Below, piece after piece: positions 32,472 through 40,746 of a stretch of 64,000 bases of DNA (the stretch's first letter is position 1; each line of letters starts with the position of its first letter). A model generated the notes under the pieces. It was not told the DNA's origin. It saw only the letters and a program-made list of their open reading frames with translations, and made no database searches. The translations under genes were made by a program, and so were the position numbers. Source of the stretch: Kribbella kalugense (GTDB taxonomy: Bacteria; Actinomycetota; Actinomycetes; Propionibacteriales; Kribbellaceae); the NCBI RefSeq assembly GCF_004365875.1, contig NZ_SODF01000002.1, positions 1,550,001 through 1,614,000 of the forward strand, read 5' to 3'.

Positions 32472-32512
32472 CAGTTCGTCGTATTTGGGCCTTACACCCA
32501 TACGTCGAACTG
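32472..32512. promoter_or_regulatory. large palindrome upstream of MFS gene, candidate operator
   Basis: CAGTTCGTCGTAT (32472-32484) and ATACGTCGAACTG (32500-32512) are complementary at 12 of 13 positions with a 15-nt spacer containing TTGGGCCTTACACCC. The left arm is 15 nt from the MFS start. It resembles a TetR-type operator more than a terminator, because no T-run is present. Confidence 0.55.
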
Positions 32513-32519
32513 AAGGAGC

Positions 32520-33155
32520 TCAGATTGACACGTCGTCAGAAGTTTTTTCGCGACGCGTCCGAGACAGCATGTACGCCGTGACTGCCGGGACCAGTCCGGA
32601 CCCGATGACGAGCAGAGTCGGCACCTGCGACGCCAGAGCGAACCAGGTGAGCAGTACGACGACTCCACCGGCCACTGGGATCGGCTTCCTCAGCAAGAAG
32701 TGGTTCGCCGACCGGAACAGCGTTTTCATCGTCGCGTCGGCAGCCGCGGCAGGTAGTACTGCCAGACCGCTCAGGTAGAGCCCAAGGACCAACCCGGTGA
32801 GCGGGACCAGGACCAGCAGCGCGAACACCCGGGCCGGACCAGCGGCGTACGCCCAGAACGAGATGCCGAAGGCCAGCATCAGGCCACCGACGTACAACGC
32901 GAACCCGGACAGCCAGAACTGCTTCATCGCCCAGCGGAACTCCCGGAAGAACCGCCGCATCAGCTTCGGCTTCTCCTGGCTGATCGCGTCCGGCAGCACC
33001 CGTTGCAGCGCGAACGCGGCCGGGAACAGGGTCAGGATGCCCAGGCTGATCACCAGGAACACCAGTTGCAGCATCAGCAGGTCACCGACGACGGCCAGCT
33101 TCGTCAGCACCGTGCCGGTCCGGCCGGTACTTCCGTCAGCAGGGGGGACAGCCAC
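32520..33155 (-). CDS. DUF624 (YesL-type) membrane protein
   Basis: A 211-aa protein with five hydrophobic helices: LVFLVISLGILTLFPAAFAL, then LSGFALYVGGLMLAFGISFW, ALLVLVPLTGLVLGLYLSGL and VAGGVVVLLTWFALASQVPT. GGAGGCGATCG precedes the GTG at 33155. DUF624/YesL proteins are regularly found beside carbohydrate ABC importers, and one lies 1.3 kb away across the divergent regulator. Role unknown. The in-frame N-terminal extension to 33458 overlaps the regulator gene and is rejected. Confidence 0.8.
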   Translation of the reverse strand: MAVPPADGSTGRTGTVLTKLAVVGDLLMLQLVFLVISLGILTLFPAAFALQRVLPDAISQEKPKLMRRFFREFRWAMKQFWLSGFALYVGGLMLAFGISFWAYAAGPARVFALLVLVPLTGLVLGLYLSGLAVLPAAAADATMKTLFRSANHFLLRKPIPVAGGVVVLLTWFALASQVPTLLVIGSGLVPAVTAYMLSRTRREKTSDDVSI

Positions 33156-33191
33156 CGATCGCCTCCTCGTTCCGTCCGGGCGTGCCTTGAT

Positions 33192-33206
33192 CGTATGATC
33201 ACGAAC
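33192..33206. promoter_or_regulatory. candidate operator of DeoR/LacI hybrid regulator (site 1)
   Basis: CGTATGATCACGAAC lies 25 nt before the regulator start and 36 nt before the divergent DUF624 start. On the reverse strand it reads GTTCGTGATCATACG, and it shares GTGATCAT-x-CG with 34314-34328. Its placement suits autoregulation plus control of the DUF624 gene. Confidence 0.5.
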
Positions 33207-33231
33207 AATCACGCGAAGATCAGGGGACCGC

Positions 33232-34311
33232 ATGCTTGCACAGGAGCGCCACGAGCTGATCCTGCGGAGCCTGCGGCGGCACGGCCGGCTCCGGGTGGCC
33301 GATCTGGTGGCCGAGCTGGGCGTCTCCGCGATCACAGTACGCCGGGACCTGGCCGAACTGGACTCAGCCGGCCTGCTCCGCCGGGTGCACGGCGGCGCGA
33401 TCGGCACCGGCACGGCCGACCAGCCGACGCAGGGGAGCCGGCTCACGATCGGCATCATCGTGCCGAGCGCGGCGTCGTACTACTCCGATGTGATCCGCGG
33501 CGCCGAGGCGATCGCGGACCGGTACGGCGCCCGCCTGGTCCTCGGCGTCTCCGGGTACGACGTGACGATGGAGCGCGACCGGATCGACAAGGTGCTCGGC
33601 ATCGGGGTCGCCGGGCTGCTGATCAGCACTGCGCTCGGCGACGGCGACGCGGACCGGCTCGACTCCCGGCTGGACGATCTCGACGTACCGGTGGTGCTGC
33701 TCGAGCGGGCGTTCGGGTTCCCGCACGTGGCCCGCGAGTACGACCACGTCCGGACCGATCACGCGTACGGCGCGATGCTGGCGCTGCGGCATTTCGTCGC
33801 GCTCGGTCACCGGCGGATCGCGATCAACCTGCAGGCCACAGTCACGGCGTACTGGCTCCGCAGCGGGATCGAGACGGCCGCGAAGGCGCTCGGCGTCGAG
33901 GTCTTCCTCTCGCCGGTCGATCTGCCGATGCGCGGCGACGACCCCGGCGCCGTCACCCAGGTCGACGCGTTCCTGGCCGAATGCGAGTCCTTCGGCGCCC
34001 GCGCCGTACTCGTCCACTCCGACGAACACGGCGCCCGCCTGGTCGAACGCGCGATGGAGCTCGGCCTGCGCGTCCCCGAGGACCTCGCGGTCATCGCCTA
34101 CAACGACGTCACCGCCTCGCTGGCCGTCGTACCCCTGACCGCCATCTCGCCGGCCCGCCGAGCCCTCGGCGAAACCGCCTGCGACCTCCTCCTCCGCAAA
34201 CTCCAGTCGCCCACCACCCCGGTCCAGCACCTCAGCCTCCTCCCCACCCTCAACATCCGAACCTCCTGCGGCGCTGCGCCGGAACAAAACCTGGCGATGT
34301 TCCGGTCTTGA
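33232..34311 (+). CDS. hybrid regulator: DeoR-type HTH fused to LacI-type sugar sensor
   Basis: A 359-aa regulator from ATG 33232. Residues 4-58 are a DeoR winged helix (ERHELILRSLRRHGRLRVAD, LGVSAITVRRDLAELDSAGL, RRVHGGA). From about 72 to 350 a periplasmic-binding-like sensor follows (LTIGIIVPSAASYYSDVIRG, then AVIAYNDVTASLAVVPLTAI), as in LacI proteins. The usual LacI HTH and hinge are missing, so the DeoR head was exchanged for them. Located directly before the ABC importer operon, hence its probable regulator, with ligand a sugar or oligosaccharide. The two shared motifs (33192, 34314) are likely its sites. Confidence 0.9.
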   Translation: MLAQERHELILRSLRRHGRLRVADLVAELGVSAITVRRDLAELDSAGLLRRVHGGAIGTGTADQPTQGSRLTIGIIVPSAASYYSDVIRGAEAIADRYGARLVLGVSGYDVTMERDRIDKVLGIGVAGLLISTALGDGDADRLDSRLDDLDVPVVLLERAFGFPHVAREYDHVRTDHAYGAMLALRHFVALGHRRIAINLQATVTAYWLRSGIETAAKALGVEVFLSPVDLPMRGDDPGAVTQVDAFLAECESFGARAVLVHSDEHGARLVERAMELGLRVPEDLAVIAYNDVTASLAVVPLTAISPARRALGETACDLLLRKLQSPTTPVQHLSLLPTLNIRTSCGAAPEQNLAMFRS

Positions 34312-34313
34312 TC

Positions 34314-34328
34314 GAATGTGATCATTCG
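34314..34328. promoter_or_regulatory. candidate operator of DeoR/LacI hybrid regulator (site 2)
   Basis: GAATGTGATCATTCG starts 3 nt after the regulator stop and lies 101 nt before the substrate-binding protein start. It shares GTGATCAT-x-CG with site 1. CGAAT/ATTCG flanks make it near-palindromic. Confidence 0.5.
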
Positions 34329-34428
34329 AGCGCTGAGGTATTGACGGGGAAAGCCCTTTCCCATACTTTCGCTGCACTTGAGGGGTCGCGGGCCCCCAGC
34401 TGAAACAGGCAGCGAAGGAGATACCCCT

Positions 34429-35703
34429 GTGAAACGTGGTGTGGGACTGACCTTGCTGGCCGCTGCGCTCAGCGTCGTGGTCAGTAGTTGTGGCAACGGG
34501 GTGATCGACAAGAGTACGGACGGGGTCCCGCCGGCCGAGGCCACCGGGACGCTGCGGGTACTGCTCCCGTCGTTCCCGCCCAGCACCAAGGGCCGGGAGG
34601 AGTTCCAGAAGGTTGTCGACGATTTCCAGAAGACCTATCCGAAGATGAAGGTCGAGCCGGACTTCGCGACGTACAACAACCTCAACGAGAAGCTGTCGAC
34701 CTCGATCGCGGCCGGCATTCCGTACGACGTGATGGTCACCGGGGTCGGCTGGATCCAGCCGTTCGCGTCCAAGCGGATCTTCGAGGACCTCGGCAAGTAC
34801 GGTCTGACACCGGACGTGATCAAGGAGAAGAGCACCGCGGCGCTGATCCCGGCGGTGACGTACGACGGCAAGCTGTACGGCTACCCGCTGATCGCCGACA
34901 CCCGCGCGGTGGCGCTGCGCAAGAGCGCGTTCCGCGAGGCCGGCCTGGATCCGGACAAGCCGCCGACCTCGCTGGCCGAGATCAAGGTGGCGGCCGAGAA
35001 GCTGACCAAGCGGGACAAGAACGGCAACATCACCCGAAGCGGGTTCGACCTCGCCTCCGCGACCGGTTTCCGGCAGTCGTTCACCACCTTCCTGTCCTCG
35101 ACCGGTACGCCGCTGTACGTCGGCGGCGAGCCGAACTTCGACAACAAGGCCGGCCTGGACACGCTGCTGTGGATCAAGTCGATGATCAACAACGTCCAGC
35201 CGTACGGTCAGACGAACGCCGCACAGCAACCTCTCGTGCTCACTGGTGAGGCCGCGATGGGCATCGTCGGCGGTGCGGTCGACTGCTCCGACAAGGGCAT
35301 CGGCCAGAAGAACTGCGACGACCTGAAGTTCTTCCGGTTCAACAGCGGCAAAGAGATCGAGTACGTCGGTGGCGACCTGGCCTCGATCGGTTCGCGCAGC
35401 CGGCACAAGGACGCCGCCTGGTCGTTCATCCAGTCGCTGACCAAGCCGGCCACGCTGGACGCGCTCGCCAAGCTGAACAAGAAGGTCCCGGCCTACAAGG
35501 ACTCCGCCAACTCGCCGCAGGCGAAGTCGAACCCGTTGAGCCAGTTCGTCGCGGACGGACTGATCTATGCCGCCAACGAGAACGAGGTGCCGGCCAACTG
35601 GCTGGAGATGCGCGGCAACTTCGACATCCAGCTCACCCAGGCGGTCCTCGGACAGAAGGATCCCGCCAAAGTGCTGCACAACCTGGCAGGACAGTCCCGA
35701 TGA
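34429..35703 (+). CDS. carbohydrate ABC transporter substrate-binding lipoprotein
   Basis: A 424-aa protein from GTG 34429 preceded by GAAGGAG. Signal peptide KRGVGLTLLAAALSVVVSSC ends with a lipobox (VSSC), so Cys20 anchors it. TGTLRVLLPSFPPSTKGREE and DVMVTGVGWIQPFASKRIFE are family 1 (MalE/UgpB) sequences; VTYDGKLYGYPLIADTRAVA is the hinge and LYVGGEPNFDNKAGLDTLLW a later lobe. Collects a sugar or oligosaccharide outside the cell. Coupled to the permease genes by 4 nt overlap. Confidence 0.93.
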   Translation: MKRGVGLTLLAAALSVVVSSCGNGVIDKSTDGVPPAEATGTLRVLLPSFPPSTKGREEFQKVVDDFQKTYPKMKVEPDFATYNNLNEKLSTSIAAGIPYDVMVTGVGWIQPFASKRIFEDLGKYGLTPDVIKEKSTAALIPAVTYDGKLYGYPLIADTRAVALRKSAFREAGLDPDKPPTSLAEIKVAAEKLTKRDKNGNITRSGFDLASATGFRQSFTTFLSSTGTPLYVGGEPNFDNKAGLDTLLWIKSMINNVQPYGQTNAAQQPLVLTGEAAMGIVGGAVDCSDKGIGQKNCDDLKFFRFNSGKEIEYVGGDLASIGSRSRHKDAAWSFIQSLTKPATLDALAKLNKKVPAYKDSANSPQAKSNPLSQFVADGLIYAANENEVPANWLEMRGNFDIQLTQAVLGQKDPAKVLHNLAGQSR

Positions 35704-36638
35704 GCACAACTCTCGAACGCCCCGCACTGGGCACCCCGCGCAAGGTCGCTCCGGCCAAGGACCGCGGCACGTTGCTCCGCAGTCAGGTCCGGACCGGCTG
35801 GACCCTGCTGACGCCGGCGCTACTGCACTCCGGCATCTTCATCGTCATCCCGGTTATCGCCGTACTCGTGCTGAGCCTGACCGACTACAGCTTCGGTGAC
35901 ACTTGGTCCTGGGTCGGTTTCGGGAACTACTCCACACTCTTCCGCGACGTCGACTTCCTGGCCTCGTTGTGGCACACGGTGCTGTACGCGATCGTGGTGA
36001 TCCCGATCTCGATGGCGATCTCGCTCGCAGTCGCGATCGGGCTGAACCAGAAGATCAAGGGCATCGGCTTCTTCCGGACCGCGTTCTACATCCCGACGGT
36101 GACGGCGACGGTCGCGATCGCCACCATCTGGCTGTGGATCTACAACCCTGGCTCGGGTCTGGCCAACGGCTTCCTCAGCCTGTTCGGCGTCGCACCGAAC
36201 CGCTGGCTGGCCGACCCGGCGACCGCGCTGCCGTCGCTGATGGTGGTCGGCATCTGGCAGGGCCTCGGCACCAAGATCATCATCTATCTGGCCGCGCTGC
36301 AGGGTGTCTCCAGGGATCTGCTGGAGTCGGCCGATCTGGACGGCGCCAGCCGCTGGCAGAAGTTCGCCAACGTGACCTGGCCGGCGCTGGGCCCGGTGCA
36401 GTTCTTCGTGCTGATCACGTCGATCGTCGGCACCTTCCAGGTGTTCGACCTGGTCTACGTGATGACCCGCGGCGGACCCGGCAGTGAGACTCGCGTGCTG
36501 GTGCTGGACATCTACCAGAACGCGTTCCAGGACCTGAAACTCGGCTACGCGTCCGCCGAGACCGTGATCATGATGATCGTGATCGCGCTCTTCATCGGCG
36601 TCGGACGCCTGCTCCAGAGGGCGGATACCAATGACTAG
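35700..36638 (+). CDS. sugar ABC transporter permease, MalF type
   Basis: A 312-aa membrane protein with six helices. The long hydrophilic N-terminus and GWTLLTPALLHSGIFIVIPV are typical. The EAA loop is LLESADLDGASRWQKFANVT followed by WPALGP, which contacts the ATPase. ATG 35700 overlaps the binding-protein stop (ATGA). Pairs with the next gene. Confidence 0.93.
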   Translation: MSTTLERPALGTPRKVAPAKDRGTLLRSQVRTGWTLLTPALLHSGIFIVIPVIAVLVLSLTDYSFGDTWSWVGFGNYSTLFRDVDFLASLWHTVLYAIVVIPISMAISLAVAIGLNQKIKGIGFFRTAFYIPTVTATVAIATIWLWIYNPGSGLANGFLSLFGVAPNRWLADPATALPSLMVVGIWQGLGTKIIIYLAALQGVSRDLLESADLDGASRWQKFANVTWPALGPVQFFVLITSIVGTFQVFDLVYVMTRGGPGSETRVLVLDIYQNAFQDLKLGYASAETVIMMIVIALFIGVGRLLQRADTND

Positions 36639-37545
36639 CGCAACGCTCCCGGCTGTCGGCGCCGGCCAGTCGTCGTCGAAGCCGTCCGCGATCCGGCCGG
36701 GCCGGATCCTGCTGTACGTCGTACTGATCATCGGCGCGCTGCTGATGATCACGCCGTTCCTGTGGATGGTGCTGACCGCGTTCAAGAGCGACCTGGAGAT
36801 CATGAAGTTCTCCTGGTTGCCGTCGGAGCTGCGCTGGCGCAACTTCACCGAGGCGATGCAGACCGCGCCGTTCCTGCGGTACTTCCGCAACAGCCTGTTC
36901 ATCGCGGTCGGCGAGACGGCCTTCACGCTGGCCGTGTGTACGACGGCCGGCTACGCGCTGGCGAAGATGCCGCTGCGGGGCGGGAAGATGCTGCTGAACT
37001 ACTTCATCCTGCTGTTGCTGGTGCCGTTCCAGATCATCCTGGTGCCGCTGTTCATGATCGTGAAGTCGATCCCGCTGTTCGGCGGCAACAACATCCTCGG
37101 CCACGGCGGTATCGGTTGGCTGAACTCGTGGTGGGGCCTGATCATCCCGCTCGGCGCCGCGCCGCTGTTCACCTTCCTGGCCCGGCAGTTCTACGTCTCC
37201 CTGCCGGACGAACTCGCGCAGGCGGCCCGGGTGGACGGGCTCGGCGAGTTCGGCATCTTCTGGCGGATCATGACCCCGCTGATCAAGCCGGCCCTGATCA
37301 CCATCTGCGTGTTCCAGATCGAGGCGGCCTGGAACGGCTTCCTCTGGCCGCTGATGATCACCACGTCGGACACGATGCGCCCGCTGCAACTGGGGCTGGC
37401 GATCTTCTCGCAGAACCCGGCCGAGATTCAGTGGCCGTATCTGATGGCCGGTACGGCGCTTGCGACGCTGCCGATGATCGTGCTGTTCGTGTTCGCCCAG
37501 AAGCGGTTCGTCGAAGGAATGGCGAACGTCGGCATCAAGGGCTAG
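36631..37545 (+). CDS. sugar ABC transporter permease, MalG type
   Basis: A 304-aa, six-helix permease. RILLYVVLIIGALLMITPFL leads to helix 1; EAA loop LAQAARVDGLGEFGIFWRIM followed by TPL. The end KRFVEGMANVGIKG is the conserved MalG C-terminus. It overlaps the previous gene by 8 nt. No ATPase gene follows, so the pair probably uses a shared MsiK-type ATPase encoded elsewhere, as is common in actinobacteria. A hairpin terminator closes the operon. Confidence 0.93.
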   Translation: MTSATLPAVGAGQSSSKPSAIRPGRILLYVVLIIGALLMITPFLWMVLTAFKSDLEIMKFSWLPSELRWRNFTEAMQTAPFLRYFRNSLFIAVGETAFTLAVCTTAGYALAKMPLRGGKMLLNYFILLLLVPFQIILVPLFMIVKSIPLFGGNNILGHGGIGWLNSWWGLIIPLGAAPLFTFLARQFYVSLPDELAQAARVDGLGEFGIFWRIMTPLIKPALITICVFQIEAAWNGFLWPLMITTSDTMRPLQLGLAIFSQNPAEIQWPYLMAGTALATLPMIVLFVFAQKRFVEGMANVGIKG

Positions 37546-37556
37546 AAACCCTCGAA

Positions 37557-37588
37557 CAGGTGCTCACCCCGCCCCGGGTGAGCACCTG
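37557..37588 (+). terminator. hairpin terminator of the ABC importer operon
   Basis: CAGGTGCTCACCC and GGGTGAGCACCTG form a 13-bp perfect stem, loop CGCCCC, 12 nt after the last permease. The following 200 nt to the TetR gene hold no gene. Confidence 0.85.
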
Positions 37589-37794
37589 CGAGGCCCCCTC
37601 CACATGCGGTGGTCCCGAAGAAACACCGGAGCTTCCCACGTAGTCCCCCCACCGGGTCGCTCGTTCGGTTTATCGGCACAGTGTGCCGGTCGTTACAGCA
37701 TTCATGAGGTTTTTTCGCTAGTTCTCGAAATGATTTCCTGAACTCCGCCAGAATCGCGACGTATTGCACGCGCCCGGCAACGGTCGGTAGGCGT

Positions 37795-38406
37795 TCAGCT
37801 CAGATGAGCCCGTACGACGTACCTGAGCACCGGCTCGAGGTCCGTCGTACCGAGGAGCTCGAGGGCGTTTGTGGCGCGGAGAGTGGCCAGGCCGTGGATG
37901 TTCGTCCACAGTGCGGTGGCCCTGAGCTCGGCGTCGTCGGTGGGGCCGATCAGGTCGACGAAGGTCTGGAACAGCGGGAGTGAGGTGGCGCGAAGGTTGC
38001 CGCCGGCGCCGGCCAGCAGGTCATGGCGGAAGATCAGGCCGAACATCCCGGGCCGTTCGGCGGCGAACTCGAGGTAATGCCGGGCTGCTTCGACCAGGAG
38101 GTCTTCTGGGGAACCGTCGGCTGGCTCAAGGCGGGCGGCCAGATCTGCCAGACCGGTGGCCGCGATCGCGGCCAAGAGTGCGTTGTGGGTGGGGAAATAG
38201 CGCCGGGGGGCGCCGTGCGAGACGCCGGCGCGGCGGGCGATGGCGCGCAGGGTGAGGTTGGCGAGGCCCTCCTTCTCCAGGAGTTCGACCCCCGCCTCGA
38301 CGAGCCGATCGGGCAGTGACACGTAGACATTGTCTCCTGCTTGGGTTGACCTGCCGGCCTGGGTACGATTCCGGACGTGACTGCCGGGTCGGCTGCTTTC
38401 AGCCAT
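37795..38406 (-). CDS. TetR-family regulator
   Basis: A 203-aa protein from ATG 38406. The HTH is LVEAGVELLEKEGLANLTLR, then RRAGVSHGAPRRYFPTHNAL (about residues 33-80). The C-terminal ligand domain (ERPGMFGLIFRHDLLAGAG) resembles the TetR_C_33/WHG type. Divergent from the F420-type oxidoreductase gene, with 99 nt between, so a local repressor is likely. The ligand is not known. The first 25 residues may be an unneeded extension; SLPDRLVEAG begins after an in-frame GTG. Confidence 0.88.
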   Translation of the reverse strand: MAESSRPGSHVRNRTQAGRSTQAGDNVYVSLPDRLVEAGVELLEKEGLANLTLRAIARRAGVSHGAPRRYFPTHNALLAAIAATGLADLAARLEPADGSPEDLLVEAARHYLEFAAERPGMFGLIFRHDLLAGAGGNLRATSLPLFQTFVDLIGPTDDAELRATALWTNIHGLATLRATNALELLGTTDLEPVLRYVVRAHLS

Positions 38407-38505
38407 TCACGAGTTGGGGTCCCGGCTGCGCTCTGAGCGCCGCGCGGGCCCCGCCGGGCCTTCTCTCCGTCTGCAATTGTTTCCACGACATGAGAGAAGC
38501 GAATC

Positions 38506-39300
38506 CTGAACGATTTCACCGCACAGCTCATTGACGAGTTCCAGGCCAACGCCGGCCAAGTCGGCGGCCCCTTCGAGAACTCAAGGTTGTTGCTCCTGAC
38601 AACCACTGGCGCCCGCTCCGGGCAACCGCGCACCGCGATCCTCGGGTACTACCCGGACGGCAACCGGGTGCTCGTAGTCGGCTCGGCCGGCGGCCGTCCA
38701 ACGCACCCGGCCTGGTACCACAACCTGCTCGCCAAGCCCGAGGTCACCGTCGACCTCGGCATCTTCACCTATCCGGCAACGGCAGTCGTACTGCGTGGTG
38801 CCGAGCGCGACGAGGTCTTCGCACGACTCGTCGAAGCCGATCCTGGATGGGGTGAGTACCAGGCCGGCACCACCCGGGTCATTCCGGTCGTCGCGCTCGT
38901 CCCGAGGCCTGGTCCGCCACCGGGAGGCGGATCGTTCGCCGAGGCGTTGAAGACCATCCACTCGGCCTTTCGGCGGGAGCTTTCGCTGATCCGGGCGGAG
39001 GTCGCGAAGTCCGGCACGCTGCGCGCTCAGCTCCGGATCAACTGCCTCACCGTCTGCCAAGGCCTGCACTATCACCACACCGGCGAGTCGACCGGACTCT
39101 TTCCGGCGTTGGTGAAAGAGCACCCGGAGTTGGCCGACGTGGTCGCCGCACTGCAGTCCGAACACGACCAAATCGCCGTACTGCTAGAAGAACTAGAGCA
39201 ACTCGTGGCAGCGGACGCCCTACCCCAGGTCGACGAGCTGATCGCCCAGCTCAACGCCCACCTCGACCACGAGGAGGCCCAGCTACTGCCTTATCTCTAG
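38506..39300 (+). CDS. F420-type (DDN-like) nitroreductase fused to hemerythrin domain, CTG start inferred
   Basis: A 264-aa two-domain protein. Residues 1-140 are a deazaflavin-dependent oxidoreductase: DEFQANAGQVGGPFENSRLL, TTTGARSGQPRTAILGYYPD, GGRPTHPAWYHNLLAKPEVT, FARLVEADPGWGEYQ. Residues 160-264 are a hemerythrin HHE domain: LHYHHTGESTGLFPALVKEH, SEHDQIAVLLEELE and LNAHLDHEEAQLLPYL supply the iron His/Glu ligands. The N-terminal helix begins LNDFTAQLIDEFQ with no ATG, GTG or TTG available; CTG 38506 preceded by GAGAAG is the likely start. The first canonical codon, TTG 38587, would remove the conserved first helix. Probably reduces quinones or nitro compounds with F420H2 and binds O2 or senses iron. 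Confidence 0.88.
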   Translation: MNDFTAQLIDEFQANAGQVGGPFENSRLLLLTTTGARSGQPRTAILGYYPDGNRVLVVGSAGGRPTHPAWYHNLLAKPEVTVDLGIFTYPATAVVLRGAERDEVFARLVEADPGWGEYQAGTTRVIPVVALVPRPGPPPGGGSFAEALKTIHSAFRRELSLIRAEVAKSGTLRAQLRINCLTVCQGLHYHHTGESTGLFPALVKEHPELADVVAALQSEHDQIAVLLEELEQLVAADALPQVDELIAQLNAHLDHEEAQLLPYL

Positions 39301-40548
39301 GGGGTCCGTAGACGTTGCGGGTCTCCCTGACATGTACGTGTTAGGGAGACACTCCAACTCCGGCACGCGCCAGACGATTGTGAGTTGCTCGTCGAGAGGC
39401 AACGACGGTCGGCCGACCATGACTCTGTCGAGGACATACAGGAACACCAAGCGGAGAGAGTCGTCGGCGACCTCGTCGACGGTATCTCTCGAAAGAGCCA
39501 TCGCCTCCTCGACGACTTCGATGTCGGCCTCCAGGACGGACAGTTCGCCGACGATCTCCAGGTCGAGATCGCCGGCACTGCGCAAAGCTGCGATGGAACG
39601 CACGATGAGATCCGGTTCCAACTCGAGGCGATCCAGGATCTGTTCCAGTACGAACTCGTCGGCGAACTCGGCGTCGATGCATGCGTGTTCTACCGGAGCC
39701 GAGTCGGCCTGATCGGACTCTGGTTCAGCGACCTCGAATGTCCGAGACCAACGCGTTGCCGAGAAGCACGCTGCTAGCCACATCGCTTCGGACAGATCGA
39801 GGATCACATCGCCGACGATCGGTACGTTGAGCAGGTCGCGCAAAGCAGGATCACTCTCGTCTCTGCCGAGTCGTTCTGCCAGTCCGCCGTTGAGGCGGAG
39901 CGACTCGGCAGTGATGATCTCGGGCTCCCAATCGAGGTCGCTGTGCAGCAGGGTCGCGTAGTCGTCCCCTTTGCGCTGCCAGAAAATCAGGTCTTCGCCG
40001 TGCTCGTTGACGAAGTGCAGTACGTCGTCGGCGGGGTCGAAGTCCGCTCCGGACATCTCGCTCAGTTGGGTGCGAACAGCCTGCATTCCCCGGAAACGTC
40101 CGATATAGAGCCTCACTGCCGAAACGAACTCATGCATGGTCTGGGTCGTCAGTTGTGCGTTGGGACTGATCCCGATCGCCGAGAGAGCTCGACCTGAAGC
40201 GCGCGCCCGACGGAGTTGATCCGTAGCGTTCGCCCAGTAGAGCAGTTCCGTCTCAGGGTCGTACACCACGCAGAGCACCGGAACGTTGCCGTCGGACCAC
40301 GTCTCTGCATGGTGGCCGACAGGTACGCCGTAGCCGTTCGCCCGGCGCCAAGAGACGCCACCTTTGACTTGGATTTTGACCATGTCCGCGGTCGTGCGGC
40401 CGTCCTCGGTGAAGGTCACATACAGGTCCTCGCCGAAGTCGTTCTGGCCATCGATCTCCTGAACGATGTGGTCGAAGTCTTCCAGCAACGCTCGTAGGGC
40501 GTTGACGGCCGCGCGCCCAACTCGGCGGCCTCGTGGTATCGACGGCAT
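39283..40548 (-). CDS. DUF4365 (PD-(D/E)xK nuclease-like) protein with long helical domain
   Basis: A 421-aa protein from ATG 40548, preceded by CCGGGGGGAC. The N-terminal DUF4365 domain (residues 1-135) reads RRVGRAAVNALRALLEDFDH, DFGEDLYVTFTEDGR, then MVKIQVKGGVSWRR and VPVLCVVYDPETELLYWAN. The D-x-x-Q-x-K arrangement is that of a PD-(D/E)xK nuclease core. From about residue 190 to the end a large acidic, helical part (DFDPADDVLHFVNEHGEDLI, then EDDSLRLVFLYVLDRV-like helices) has no family that I recognise. No partner gene is present. DUF4365 proteins occur in defence and restriction settings; here it is solitary. Its 3' end overlaps the convergent F420-type gene by 18 nt. Confidence 0.72.
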   Translation of the reverse strand: MPSIPRGRRVGRAAVNALRALLEDFDHIVQEIDGQNDFGEDLYVTFTEDGRTTADMVKIQVKGGVSWRRANGYGVPVGHHAETWSDGNVPVLCVVYDPETELLYWANATDQLRRARASGRALSAIGISPNAQLTTQTMHEFVSAVRLYIGRFRGMQAVRTQLSEMSGADFDPADDVLHFVNEHGEDLIFWQRKGDDYATLLHSDLDWEPEIITAESLRLNGGLAERLGRDESDPALRDLLNVPIVGDVILDLSEAMWLAACFSATRWSRTFEVAEPESDQADSAPVEHACIDAEFADEFVLEQILDRLELEPDLIVRSIAALRSAGDLDLEIVGELSVLEADIEVVEEAMALSRDTVDEVADDSLRLVFLYVLDRVMVGRPSLPLDEQLTIVWRVPELECLPNTYMSGRPATSTDPLEIRQ

Positions 40549-40746
40549 GTCCCCCCGGTCGGATGCGTTTTGGTTGGTCGGCGGCAATGAGGTCGATTCC
40601 GGCAGACCGATGAAGTGGTCAAGGTTTGCAGTACACCAGCCAGACGCTGAGCCTTCGAGCATCCATTGAGATCACGAGTCGCCTTCGCAAGCAAGAGATC
40701 GGTCAGTGCGAGGCGCGGTCAGATCGACATTTGCGTTGCCTTCTCC

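Noticed and set aside
33364-35727. Long minus-strand open frame (787 codons)
   Set aside because: Antisense to the hybrid regulator and the substrate-binding gene, both with clear domains; no motif of its own.
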